Below, in pieces: positions 16,659 through 24,926 of a DNA stretch of 64,000 nucleotides. The DNA comes from Marinibacterium sp050389775 (lineage in GTDB: Bacteria; Pseudomonadota; Alphaproteobacteria; Rhodobacterales; Rhodobacteraceae). Numbering within the stretch: the stretch's first letter is position 1; each line of letters begins with the position of its first letter. Location: NCBI RefSeq assembly GCF_050389775.1, contig NZ_CP177144.1, positions 62,001 through 126,000 on the forward strand. Reading direction: 5' to 3'. The translations under genes were made by a program, and so were the position numbers. The notes beneath the pieces are model-generated. The model saw only the letters and a list, made by a program, of their open reading frames with translations, had not been told where the DNA came from and made no database searches.

Positions 16659-18233
16659 ATGCGCGACTTTCACCAACCTGGCCGATCCGCCGTCTTTGCC
16701 ACCGACGGCATGGTCGCCACCTCTCACCCCCTGGCCGCCGAAGCCGCCCTGGACCTGCTCAAGCGCGGCGGCAATGCCATGGATGCCGCGATCTGCGGGG
16801 CCGTTCTGCTGGGCATCGCCGAACCCCAGATGACCGGCATCGGCGGCGATTGCTTTGTGCTCTACAGCCGGCCGGGCGAAGGCGTCACCGCCGTGAACGG
16901 CTCGGGCCAGGCCCCCGCCGCCGCCTCGGCCGCCGCCCTGCGCGACCAGGGCCTGAGTGCCGTGCCCGAATACAGCGCCCATGCCGTCACCGTGCCCGGC
17001 GCGATCAACGCCTTCTGCCACCTGTCCGAAACCCAGGGCAAGCTGGGCCTCGACGCCATCCTCGCCCCTTCGATCCACTACGCCGAGGCCGGCATCCCCG
17101 TCGCCCCGCGCGTGGCCTTCGACTGGCCCGGCGACGCGGCCAAGCTGAAGGGCGCGGCCCGGATGCATTACCTGGTCAACGGCAAGGCCCCCACCCCTGG
17201 CATGCTCTTCAACGCGCCCGGCCAGGCCGAGGTCCTGCGCCGCGTGGCCCGCGACGGCGCCCGGGCCTTCTATGAAGGCGAGGTGGCCGAGGACATGCTG
17301 GCCGTGCTGAACGCCGAGGGCGGGCTGCACACGGCCGCCGATTTCGCCGCCGTGTCGCACCGTTCGGATGCGCCGGTCCGCGGCCGCTACAAGGCCCGGG
17401 ACCTGATCGAGCATCCGCCCAACGGCCAAGGCGCAACGGCCATCCTGATGCTGAACATCCTGTCGCGCTTCGACATCGCCGGGATGGATCCGTTCGGCGC
17501 CCAACGCGCCCATCTCGAAGCCGAGGCCGCCAAGCTGGCCTATGACGCGCGCAACCGGTTCATCGCCGATCCCGACCGCACGACGGCCCTGGCCCACATG
17601 CTGTCGGACGACACCGCCGACCGGCTGGCCGCGCTGATCGACCCGAAACGCGCCATGGCCGCCGCCGCGCCGCTGACGGAATCGGTGCACAAGGACACGA
17701 TCTACATCACCGTCGTCGACCGCGACCGCATGTGCGTGTCGCTGATCTATTCCATCTTCCACGGTTTCGGCTCGGGCCTGGCCTCGGAGAAATTCGGCAT
17801 CCTGCTGCAGAACCGCGGCGCCGGGTTCACCCTGGCCGAAGGACACCCCAACGAGCTGGCCGGTGGCCGGCGGCCGATGCACACGATCATCCCGGCCATG
17901 CTGGCCACGGGCGACCGGGTCGACATGCCCTTCGGCGTGATGGGCGGGGCCTACCAGCCCAACGGCCACGCCCGGGTGGTGTCCAACATCGTCGATTTCG
18001 GCATGGACCCGCAGGCCGCCATCGACGCGCCCCGGGCCTTTTCTGACGAAGGCGAGATGAAGGTCGAACGGGGCTATTCCGACGCCGTGCGCGCCGAGCT
18101 GGCCGCGATGGGCCACAATGTCACGGTTCCCGACACGCCGATCGGCGGGGCCCAGGCCATCCGCATCCTCGACAACGGTGTGCTCGAAGGCGCCAGCGAC
18201 CCCCGCAAGGACGGCTGCGCCATCGGCTACTGA
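16659..18233 (+). CDS. ggt: Gamma-glutamyltransferase family protein
   Basis: This is a 524-residue Ntn-hydrolase. ATG 16659 follows GAGAGGGAGC, and the frame upstream is not gene-like. The precursor should self-cleave before the catalytic Thr at about residue 347 (HKDTIYITVVDRDRM). Downstream motifs GGRRPMHTIIPAM and GVMGGAYQPNGH belong to the small subunit. It may hydrolyse glutathione or other gamma-glutamyl compounds, or belong to the acylase branch. I see no clear Sec signal peptide, so the protein may be cytoplasmic, unlike E. coli GGT. It is monocistronic and convergent with hspQ. Confidence 0.88.
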   Translation: MRDFHQPGRSAVFATDGMVATSHPLAAEAALDLLKRGGNAMDAAICGAVLLGIAEPQMTGIGGDCFVLYSRPGEGVTAVNGSGQAPAAASAAALRDQGLSAVPEYSAHAVTVPGAINAFCHLSETQGKLGLDAILAPSIHYAEAGIPVAPRVAFDWPGDAAKLKGAARMHYLVNGKAPTPGMLFNAPGQAEVLRRVARDGARAFYEGEVAEDMLAVLNAEGGLHTAADFAAVSHRSDAPVRGRYKARDLIEHPPNGQGATAILMLNILSRFDIAGMDPFGAQRAHLEAEAAKLAYDARNRFIADPDRTTALAHMLSDDTADRLAALIDPKRAMAAAAPLTESVHKDTIYITVVDRDRMCVSLIYSIFHGFGSGLASEKFGILLQNRGAGFTLAEGHPNELAGGRRPMHTIIPAMLATGDRVDMPFGVMGGAYQPNGHARVVSNIVDFGMDPQAAIDAPRAFSDEGEMKVERGYSDAVRAELAAMGHNVTVPDTPIGGAQAIRILDNGVLEGASDPRKDGCAIGY

Positions 18234-18252
18234 CCGGGCGCCACACCCGTAG

Positions 18253-18294
18253 GGCGGGTTTTCAACCCGCCGCCCCGGCCGCCTGTGGCCGGGG
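18253..18294. terminator. Two adjacent hairpins between convergent ggt and hspQ
   Basis: GGCGGGTT TTC AACCCGCC (18253-18271) is followed by CCCCGGCC GCCTGT GGCCGGGG (18273-18294). Both stems are perfect 8-bp pairs. The first is the same REP-like family as 7678-7695. Being between two gene ends, they probably terminate or protect both transcripts, though no T tract is present. Confidence 0.55.
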
Positions 18295-18331
18295 CCTCCC
18301 CGCCCGCAGGCGGCACCACCGGTTCAGTCAA

Positions 18332-18658
18332 TCAGTTCAGCTGGAAGTGCAGCGGGTAGGACCCGTCTTCGAACGGGCCGAACATGTCCTCGATATCGGG
18401 ATGGTCGACCGGCTCGCCCGAGTAATCGGCCACCAGGTTCTGCTCCGACACATAGGCGATGTAATAGGTCTGATCATTCTCGGCCAGCAGGTGGTAGAAC
18501 GGCTGTTCGCGCACGGGCCGGCTGTCCTCGGGGATCGATTCGTACCATTCCTCGGTGTTCGAGAATTCCGGATCGACATCGAAGATCACCCCGCGGAACG
18601 GGTGCTTGCGGTGCCGGACGATCTGTCCCAGATGATATTTCGCGTTCTTCTTCAACAT
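18332..18658 (-). CDS. hspQ: Heat shock protein HspQ
   Basis: This is a 108-residue YccV/HspQ protein. The start is KYHLGQIVRHRKHPFRGVI, followed by the conserved YHLLAENDQTYYIAYVSEQN. In enterobacteria HspQ is a specificity enhancer and substrate of Lon protease and binds hemimethylated oriC DNA. The same role is likely but not proven here. The gene is single and divergent from the lysozyme-like lipoprotein across an unusually AT-rich spacer that should hold both promoters. A sigma-32-type promoter could not be identified with confidence. Confidence 0.93.
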   Translation of the reverse strand: MLKKNAKYHLGQIVRHRKHPFRGVIFDVDPEFSNTEEWYESIPEDSRPVREQPFYHLLAENDQTYYIAYVSEQNLVADYSGEPVDHPDIEDMFGPFEDGSYPLHFQLN

Positions 18659-18846
18659 CAGCCATGCCCCTAGCGCCCGTTTCTAGTGGCCACAAGGCGC
18701 CGTGTCTAATGCCTCGCTAAAATTTTGCGGGAAACACATTGTGGCCCTACGATTAACGCACTGGTTCCAAACGCGGAAAACCGGCCCGGGCGGGATTGCA
18801 CAAATTCTCTGCAACAGGGCGGGCGGACATCAGCCGGCAACAATGG

Positions 18847-18864
18847 AAATGTGATTCCACATTT
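18847..18864. promoter_or_regulatory. 18-bp perfect inverted repeat upstream of the lipoprotein gene
   Basis: AAATGTG ATTC CACATTT has 7-bp perfect arms and a 4-bp centre, 55 bp before the lipoprotein ATG, in the most AT-rich spacer of the region. The TGTG...CACA core is similar to a CRP/FNR-like operator, but the spacing differs from the classical site. The binding protein is unknown. Confidence 0.5.
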
Positions 18865-18918
18865 GTGCCGATTCACGTAAAATCACCGGTAACAAACAAA
18901 AGACCGAGCAGTCAGATC

Positions 18919-19503
18919 ATGAACAGGTTCCCCTACGCCCTGGGCGTGGTGCTTTTGCTGGTGTCGTGCAGCACAGGCTACAAGACCCCGCCCGCCAATC
19001 TCGACAACGCCTGCAGCATCATCGCGCAGCGTCCCGAATACATGCGCGCCTTCCGCAAGGCCGAGCGCAAGTGGGGCGTGCCGATCCACGTGCAGATGGC
19101 CACGATCTACCAGGAGAGCAAGTTCATCTCCAACGCCCGGACGCCGCACCAATATGTGCTGGGCGTGCTGCCCGTCGGGCGCCAAAGCTCGGCCTATGGC
19201 TATGGCCAGGCGCTGGACGGCACCTGGGACGAATACCGCCGGGTGACGGGCAACCGCGGGGCCAAGCGCCACGACATCAAGGATGCCACGGATTTCATGG
19301 GCTGGTATTTCAACCGCACGCTCAAGACCAACGGCATCCCGCTCAGCGATGCGCGCAACCAGTACCTGGCCTATCACGAAGGCCATTCGGGCTATGCCCG
19401 GGGGTCCTACAAGGCCAAGTCCTGGCTGGTGCGCGTGGCCAACGAGGTCGACAGCCGGGCCACGGTCTACGGCCTGCAACTGGCCGATTGCCGCCGGCGC
19501 TAG
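18919..19503 (+). CDS. Lysozyme-like (SLT) lipoprotein
   Basis: This is a 194-residue protein with a lipoprotein signal peptide. The lipobox LVSC has Cys17, so it is anchored in the inner or outer membrane. The catalytic-type Glu66 lies in ATIYQESKF, followed by GYGQALDGTWDEY and an SLT fold with YHEGHSGY. It probably cleaves peptidoglycan glycan strands as a lytic transglycosylase. The start at 18919 was chosen because it gives the signal peptide, even though the ribosome site is weak. The preceding AT-rich spacer contains a perfect inverted repeat. Confidence 0.85.
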   Translation: MNRFPYALGVVLLLVSCSTGYKTPPANLDNACSIIAQRPEYMRAFRKAERKWGVPIHVQMATIYQESKFISNARTPHQYVLGVLPVGRQSSAYGYGQALDGTWDEYRRVTGNRGAKRHDIKDATDFMGWYFNRTLKTNGIPLSDARNQYLAYHEGHSGYARGSYKAKSWLVRVANEVDSRATVYGLQLADCRRR

Positions 19504-19519
19504 GCGCCGGGACGGGGCC

Positions 19520-20338
19520 TCAGAACAGCATGCCCGCCGGGCCAAAGCGCTCGCGGTAGAGCGCGATGTCGCGGCGATAGACCCGGCGCACAAGCGAGAT
19601 GGTCTCGTCATCGTAAAGCCCGGCCGGGTCGGGCACCTCGCCGGCGGCCTTCATCCGGGCGATCTCGGTCCCCGGCACCCGGGCAAAGCCGCCCGTCACG
19701 CGGCGCAGGGCCGATGTGTCGTGGCCCAGGCGGTCGCGGGTATCCAGCACCTCGATCCCCCGCTGTGCCAGCCGGTCACGGGCCTGGCCGAATTGCTCCA
19801 GGGCCAGGTAATCGTCGTAGTCGCGCAGCAGCAGGAAATCGACCTGCGGGCGCCAGTGGCTGTCCATCTCGTCAGGGGCCTGGCCGGCGACATGGCGCAG
19901 GAAATCGGCAAAGCTCAGGGCCTGCACCCGCCGGGCCAGCGCGGCCCGGCCCCGGGCCCGGTGAAACCCGCGGGTCAGGGGCGGCAGCAGGTTGCGCAGG
20001 TGGCGTTCGCCGCCGACGATCTTGTCGAGGTAACACGAGGCCAGCCGGCGGAACGGACAGCGCAGCACGACAAAGGAATGGGCGCAGGTGGCGATGAATT
20101 CCTGGCTGGCCACGAAGGTCGGGTTGTTGGCATGGATCCAGTCGACATCGCCATCGGGTGGCAGGTGTCCATTGGCCACGGCCAGCGAGAAACGCAGGGT
20201 CGAACAGGCATTCTTGGGGATGAAGGTATAAAGGCTCTTCTGCCGGTAGAAGGCAAAGGCATGGTCGCGGGCAAAGCCATAGGCGGCGTTGCGGCCCAGC
20301 TGGCAGTTCTGGTCGGAGGCAAAGTTGAGCACATGCAT
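19520..20338 (-). CDS. Sulfotransferase family protein
   Basis: This is a 272-residue Sulfotransfer_2-like protein. The PAPS 5'-phosphate loop is PKNACST at 41-47, and the 3'-phosphate motif is FVVLRCPFRRLASCYLDK around residues 89-106. Such enzymes transfer sulfate from PAPS to a sugar or other hydroxyl, often on exopolysaccharide. It follows lolA by 102 bp in the same direction and may share its transcript. No sulfate-activating genes are nearby. The acceptor is unknown, and an envelope or exopolysaccharide target is only inferred. Confidence 0.8.
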   Translation of the reverse strand: MHVLNFASDQNCQLGRNAAYGFARDHAFAFYRQKSLYTFIPKNACSTLRFSLAVANGHLPPDGDVDWIHANNPTFVASQEFIATCAHSFVVLRCPFRRLASCYLDKIVGGERHLRNLLPPLTRGFHRARGRAALARRVQALSFADFLRHVAGQAPDEMDSHWRPQVDFLLLRDYDDYLALEQFGQARDRLAQRGIEVLDTRDRLGHDTSALRRVTGGFARVPGTEIARMKAAGEVPDPAGLYDDETISLVRRVYRRDIALYRERFGPAGMLF

Positions 20339-20440
20339 GGCGGGCGGTCCCGGGTCCGGTGGGCGGCGCTGGATGGCCGCCCCCGCCGCCGGGTCCTCCT
20401 GCCCGGCGGGGCCGCTGTCGCGCCTGTTGCGCTCTATTAA

Positions 20441-21055
20441 CTACCGGTTGGTGGCATTCCGTCGCAGCGTGGTCGAAAACAGCCGGTCGGACAGGTCCAT
20501 CCCGGTTTCCAGCCCGCCCAGCAGGACGGTGGTCGTCGTGCCCGACCCGTCGTGGATCACCCATTTCCGCAGCTCGATCGGGGCGTCGGTGAACATCAGC
20601 TCGATCCGGCCGTAGTCGGGATTGTCGGGGTCCTGGGCGGTGACGATCGTGGCAGTGCCGTCATAGGCATGGCCGACAACCATGTTGGCCCGGCCCAGGT
20701 CGACCTGCGGCGCCAGGATGATCGACAGCGGCGTGCGGTTCAGCGGATAGGTCTCGGCCGGCTGGTTCGACTTGGGATCGACGATGACCACCGACCCGGC
20801 CCCGGCAATGACCTGGGCGGCATTGGGCGGATCGTATTCGAACCGCGCCCGGCCCGGCCGTTTCAGGTAGAGCTTGCCGGTCGACAGCGACCCGTCATCG
20901 CTGACCTGGGTGAACGGCGCCTGCGCCGTCGTCATCCCGTTGAGATAGTTTGACAGGGCGTTCAGCGAAAGCTTCTCGGCGGCAGCCGGTCCGGCAGCGG
21001 CACAAAGCGCCGCAGCGGCGGCAAGGAAATGGCGGCGTTTCATCATGTCCTGCAT
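20441..21055 (-). CDS. lolA: Outer-membrane lipoprotein carrier LolA-like protein
   Basis: This is a 204-residue periplasmic carrier. After a short N-terminus (MQDMMKRRHF) comes a Sec signal peptide ending GPAAAE. Then follows the unclosed beta-barrel with APFTQVSDDGSLSTGKLYLKRPGRARFEYDPP, typical of LolA. LolA takes lipoproteins from LolCDE to the outer membrane. In-frame ATGs at 21046 and 21043 are alternative starts because AGGA precedes them. It lies downstream of ftsK, as in other Rhodobacterales, separated here by the paired repeat element. Confidence 0.9.
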   Translation of the reverse strand: MQDMMKRRHFLAAAAALCAAAGPAAAEKLSLNALSNYLNGMTTAQAPFTQVSDDGSLSTGKLYLKRPGRARFEYDPPNAAQVIAGAGSVVIVDPKSNQPAETYPLNRTPLSIILAPQVDLGRANMVVGHAYDGTATIVTAQDPDNPDYGRIELMFTDAPIELRKWVIHDGSGTTTTVLLGGLETGMDLSDRLFSTTLRRNATNR

Positions 21056-21130
21056 CTAGGCATTTTTTCTCCCGGCCCCAAGCGGGACTTCGGAAATGTG
21101 AAACGCACACCCGGCCCGGCCGTTCCGTAT

Positions 21131-21227
21131 GGATACTTGGAAAGAGAAAGAAGCAGCAGGCGGGGCGCGGGGCGATACCGTTGGTCCCCTGCCCGACCTG
21201 CTGCTTCTTTCTCTTCTCAAATATCCG
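21131..21227. repeat. Inverted pair of the dispersed 29-bp repeat
   Basis: GGATACTTGGAAAGAGAAAG + AAGCAGC at 21131-21157 faces CTGCTGCTTCTTTCTCTTCT + CAAATATCC at 21198-21226. They enclose about 40 bp. It lies between the codirectional ftsK and lolA genes. The left flank TTCCGTATGGATACTT is shared with the copy at 57787-57802, so similarity extends outside the core. Confidence 0.85.
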
Positions 21228-21257
21228 GCCGGACGCCGGCCAGGGGGCGCGCCGTGG

Positions 21258-24200
21258 CTATTGCTGCTCGGGCACCAGGATCTCGCGTTTGCCGACATGG
21301 TTGGCCGGCGAGACGAGGCTTTCCTCTTCCATCTGCTCGACCAGGCGCGCGGCCTTGTTGTAGCCGATGCCCAGCTTGCGCTGGATGTAGGAGGTCGAGC
21401 ATTTGCGGTCCTTGATCACGATCTGCACCGCCTGATCGTAGAGCGCATCCTCGCCGTTCGTATTGCCACCCAGGCCCAGCACCGCGTCGATGTCGCTTTC
21501 GCGTTCCTCGTCGGGGCCTTCCAGCACATTGGCCATGTAGGTCGGGGGGCCATAGGCCTTGAGGTGGTTGACCAGGTCCTCCACCTCTTCGTCCGACACG
21601 AAGGGCCCGTGGCAGCGGGTGATTTTCGCACCGCCCGCCATGTAGAGCATGTCGCCCATGCCCAGAAGCTGCTCGGCGCCCATCTCGCCCAGGATCGTCC
21701 GGCTGTCGACCTTCGAGGTCACCTGGAACGAGATCCGGGTCGGGAAGTTCGCCTTGATCGTGCCGGTGATCACGTCGACCGACGGCCGCTGCGTGGCCAT
21801 GATCAGGTGGATGCCCGAGGCCCGGGCCATCTGGGCCAGGCGCTGGATGCAGGCTTCGATCTCCTTGCCCGCGACCATCATCAGGTCGGCCATCTCGTCG
21901 ACGATGACGACGATATAGGGCATTTTCTCGGGGATGATCTCTTCGGTCTCGAACACCGGATCGCCGGTTTCATCGTCAAAGCCCGTCTGCACCGTGCGCG
22001 AGAAGGTCTCGCCCCGCGACAGGGCGTCTTCGACCCGGGCGTTGTAGCCGTCGATGTTGCGCACGCCCATCTTGGACATCTTGCGGTAGCGCTCTTCCAT
22101 CTCGCCGACAGTCCATTTCAGCGCGACCACGGCCTTTTTCGGGTCGGTCACCACCGGCGACAGCAGGTGCGGGATGCCGTCATAGACCGACAGTTCCAGC
22201 ATCTTGGGGTCGATCATGATCAGCCGGCATTCGTCGGGCGTGAGCTTGTAGAGCAGCGACAGGATCATCGTGTTGATGGCCACCGACTTGCCCGAACCGG
22301 TGGTCCCGGCGATCAGCAGGTGGGGCATCTTGGCCAGGTTGGCCACCATCGGCTCGCCGCCGATATCCTTGCCCAGGGCCAGCGGCAGGCGCATGTTGGT
22401 GTCGCCGAAATCGCGGGCCGCGAGGATCTCGCGCAGCACGACCATCTCGCGCTTGTCATTGGGCAGTTCGATGCCGATGACCGACCGGCCCGGCACGGTC
22501 GAGACCCGCGCCGAGAGGGCCGACATCGACCGGGCGATATCGTCGGCCAGGCCGATCACGCGGCTGGCCTTGAGGCCCGGCGCCGGTTCCAGTTCGTACA
22601 TGGTGACCACGGGGCCGGGGCGGACCGAGACGATCTCCCCTTTGACGCCGTAATCGTCCAGCACGTTTTCCAGCATCCGCGCATTTTCCTCCAGCGCCTC
22701 GTCCGACAGGTGGTGGCGCTGGATGCTGTCGGGGCTGGTCAGCAGGTTGAGCGGCGGCAGTTCATAGCCCTGGTCCTGCTCTTCGAAGGTCAGGCTGGGC
22801 TGGGCCTCGGCCTGGGCGCGTTTCGACGGCTGGGGCGGCTTGCGCACGGGGTTCTGCACGACTTTCTTCGGCTCGGCCACCGGGATCGGGGCCGCGGCAC
22901 GGTGGACGGGCACGGCATCCCCGGGCGCCGGGGCGCGGGCGTCTTCATAGCCGGTTTCCTCGTCGGCCATGTCGTTGTACCCGGCTTGAGCATAGGCCGC
23001 ATCCTCGTACCCGGTCGGGGCATGGGCCGCATCGTCGTACTCTGCCGGGGCATAGGCCGCATTGTCATGGCCGGCCGGGGCGGCGGTGCGGTCACCCGCG
23101 TCGTCATGGGCCATCGGCGCCGGCGCATGGGCCTCGGGCGCGGGCGGCACGGTCCGGGCCGATGCATCCTGGGTGGCCCAGGCATGATGGCCGATGATCT
23201 CGGCCGTGTGGGTGTCTTCGACCTCGGCAAAGCGGGCTTCCTCGACCGGCGCGTCAGGAGCCATGGGCGCCGACATGCGCGGCTGGGTCGTGGGCGCGGC
23301 GGGCACAACCGGGGCCACGGGCGCGGCGACAGGGGCCGAGACCGGAGGCGTGGCGGCGCGGGGCGCCGTGGCCGTCAGCGGCGGCTCGGGGCGCAGGCCG
23401 CCGGGCGCCGGCGCGCGGTGCGAGAGCGGCGGTTCGGGCGGCAGGGCAACATCATCCTCCGCCCATTGGGCGGGCGTCTGCTGTTCCGGCTGGACCTCGG
23501 CCCATTGGCCCGCAGGCACGGCGGCCATCGGCGCGGCAGGCACTGCAGCGGCGACGGGGGCGGCCACGCGGGGCGCGGTGTTGACGATCAGCGGTTGCGG
23601 CCGGCGGCCCCGCCCCCGGGTCAGGGGCTTGGTCGGATCATCGAGCGGGGCGACGGGCTCGCCACGCTGGACGCGGCTGCGCACGACATCGGCGATCTTG
23701 GCGCGGATGCGGTCGTCGGAATAGCCGTCGCCGTCCAGCTCGCCGGGCCAGGCTTCGATCAGCTCGGGCTCGGGTAGGTCCTCGGGTTCGGGCTCGGGCT
23801 CGGCCCGGCGGATCAGCGAGGGCATGCGCGACAGCAGGCCGCCACGCTCGGGCTGGGGCGCGGGCCGGGGGGCCGGCGCCGGAGCCTGGACATAGGGGTC
23901 GTGATGGCCGGTCGCGGGATCGGACCATGCGTCATCCTGCGGTGCCTGCGGCGCTTCGGGTGCCCATTGGGTGGACGGCGCAGGGGCCGGGCGATGCACC
24001 TGCGGGGCCGGGCGTTCGGCCGCCTGTGGCACCCTTTGCAGAGCCGGTTCGGGGGCATGGTCCTGGCCATAATCGGGCGCGTAATCGGCGCTGTAATCCG
24101 GCGCATATTCGGGCGCCCGGGGCATGCCGGCTGTCGCCGGCGCCTGGGGAATGGCGGCTGCCGCCGCCCGGGCCGCGTCCTGCGCCACTTGCGCGGCTTC

Positions 24201-24911
24201 GGCCTTGCGCTGCGCGCGCATCTCGGCGCGCATGCGGGCGGCTTCGGCTGCGCCGCGCGCACCCTTGCCCAGCACCGACAGGATCGCGCTGTAGCCCATG
24301 ACGATGCCCAGCAGGCACATACGCAGGATGCGGTTGAGCTCGATCCGGGTGAAGCCCATGACGAAGAAGCCGATGAACAGCGTGCCCAGCCCGGCGACCA
24401 GCGAGGTCAGCTTGACGGCGAAATGCGAGCCCACGGGCAGCAGGGTCAGCAGCGCGCCCATGGCCGTGTCACCGAAAAGCCCGCCCAGGCCAAAGCTGTG
24501 GGTCGCCCGCCATTCCGGCCCGGGCACCAGCGTGGCGGCATAGATCGACAGGACGGCCACGGCGATCGGCGCAAAGATCAGCCGGCCGACGGCCCGCTCT
24601 TCGCCCCGGTGCAACAGAAAGCGCAGGCCCCAGGCCAGGAAGATCCCGGCAAAGCCCAGGCTGCCCCATCCCACGACCATGAACAGCGGCGCGGCAATCG
24701 ACGCGCCCGGCCGGCCCAGCCAGTTCTGCACCGGCGCATCGGTCGAGACCATCCAGTTCGGATCGTCGGGCGTGTAGGACAGGATCATCGCCATGGCGGC
24801 GAGGCCCAGCGCGACAAGGGCGATGCCGATCAGCTCCTTGCCCCGGCGCTCGATGGCCGCCTGCATGCTGCTGTCCAGGAGCGGATCGCGACTGCGGGTA
24901 TTGTATGCCAT
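21258..24911 (-). CDS. ftsK: DNA translocase FtsK
   Basis: This is a 1217-residue septal DNA pump coordinating chromosome segregation and division. The N-terminus (about 20-200) contains four or more membrane segments. Residues about 230-720 form a long Ala/Pro/Asp-rich linker with YAPDY and DDAAHAP-type repeats. The motor has Walker A GTTGSGKS near 866 and Walker B VIVDEMAD near 1000. The C-terminal gamma winged-helix (STSYIQRKLGIGYNKAARL) recognises KOPS. It starts 15 bp after the aminotransferase gene in the same direction and probably forms an operon with it. The linker is long compared with many alphaproteobacterial FtsK proteins. Confidence 0.97.
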   Translation of the reverse strand: MAYNTRSRDPLLDSSMQAAIERRGKELIGIALVALGLAAMAMILSYTPDDPNWMVSTDAPVQNWLGRPGASIAAPLFMVVGWGSLGFAGIFLAWGLRFLLHRGEERAVGRLIFAPIAVAVLSIYAATLVPGPEWRATHSFGLGGLFGDTAMGALLTLLPVGSHFAVKLTSLVAGLGTLFIGFFVMGFTRIELNRILRMCLLGIVMGYSAILSVLGKGARGAAEAARMRAEMRAQRKAEAAQVAQDAARAAAAAIPQAPATAGMPRAPEYAPDYSADYAPDYGQDHAPEPALQRVPQAAERPAPQVHRPAPAPSTQWAPEAPQAPQDDAWSDPATGHHDPYVQAPAPAPRPAPQPERGGLLSRMPSLIRRAEPEPEPEDLPEPELIEAWPGELDGDGYSDDRIRAKIADVVRSRVQRGEPVAPLDDPTKPLTRGRGRRPQPLIVNTAPRVAAPVAAAVPAAPMAAVPAGQWAEVQPEQQTPAQWAEDDVALPPEPPLSHRAPAPGGLRPEPPLTATAPRAATPPVSAPVAAPVAPVVPAAPTTQPRMSAPMAPDAPVEEARFAEVEDTHTAEIIGHHAWATQDASARTVPPAPEAHAPAPMAHDDAGDRTAAPAGHDNAAYAPAEYDDAAHAPTGYEDAAYAQAGYNDMADEETGYEDARAPAPGDAVPVHRAAAPIPVAEPKKVVQNPVRKPPQPSKRAQAEAQPSLTFEEQDQGYELPPLNLLTSPDSIQRHHLSDEALEENARMLENVLDDYGVKGEIVSVRPGPVVTMYELEPAPGLKASRVIGLADDIARSMSALSARVSTVPGRSVIGIELPNDKREMVVLREILAARDFGDTNMRLPLALGKDIGGEPMVANLAKMPHLLIAGTTGSGKSVAINTMILSLLYKLTPDECRLIMIDPKMLELSVYDGIPHLLSPVVTDPKKAVVALKWTVGEMEERYRKMSKMGVRNIDGYNARVEDALSRGETFSRTVQTGFDDETGDPVFETEEIIPEKMPYIVVIVDEMADLMMVAGKEIEACIQRLAQMARASGIHLIMATQRPSVDVITGTIKANFPTRISFQVTSKVDSRTILGEMGAEQLLGMGDMLYMAGGAKITRCHGPFVSDEEVEDLVNHLKAYGPPTYMANVLEGPDEERESDIDAVLGLGGNTNGEDALYDQAVQIVIKDRKCSTSYIQRKLGIGYNKAARLVEQMEEESLVSPANHVGKREILVPEQQ

Positions 24912-24926
24912 GCCTGACCTCGGTTC

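Noticed and set aside
18659..18720. Sigma-32 promoter of hspQ
   Set aside because: A CTTG-like -35 could be read, but no convincing -10 at the right spacing was found.
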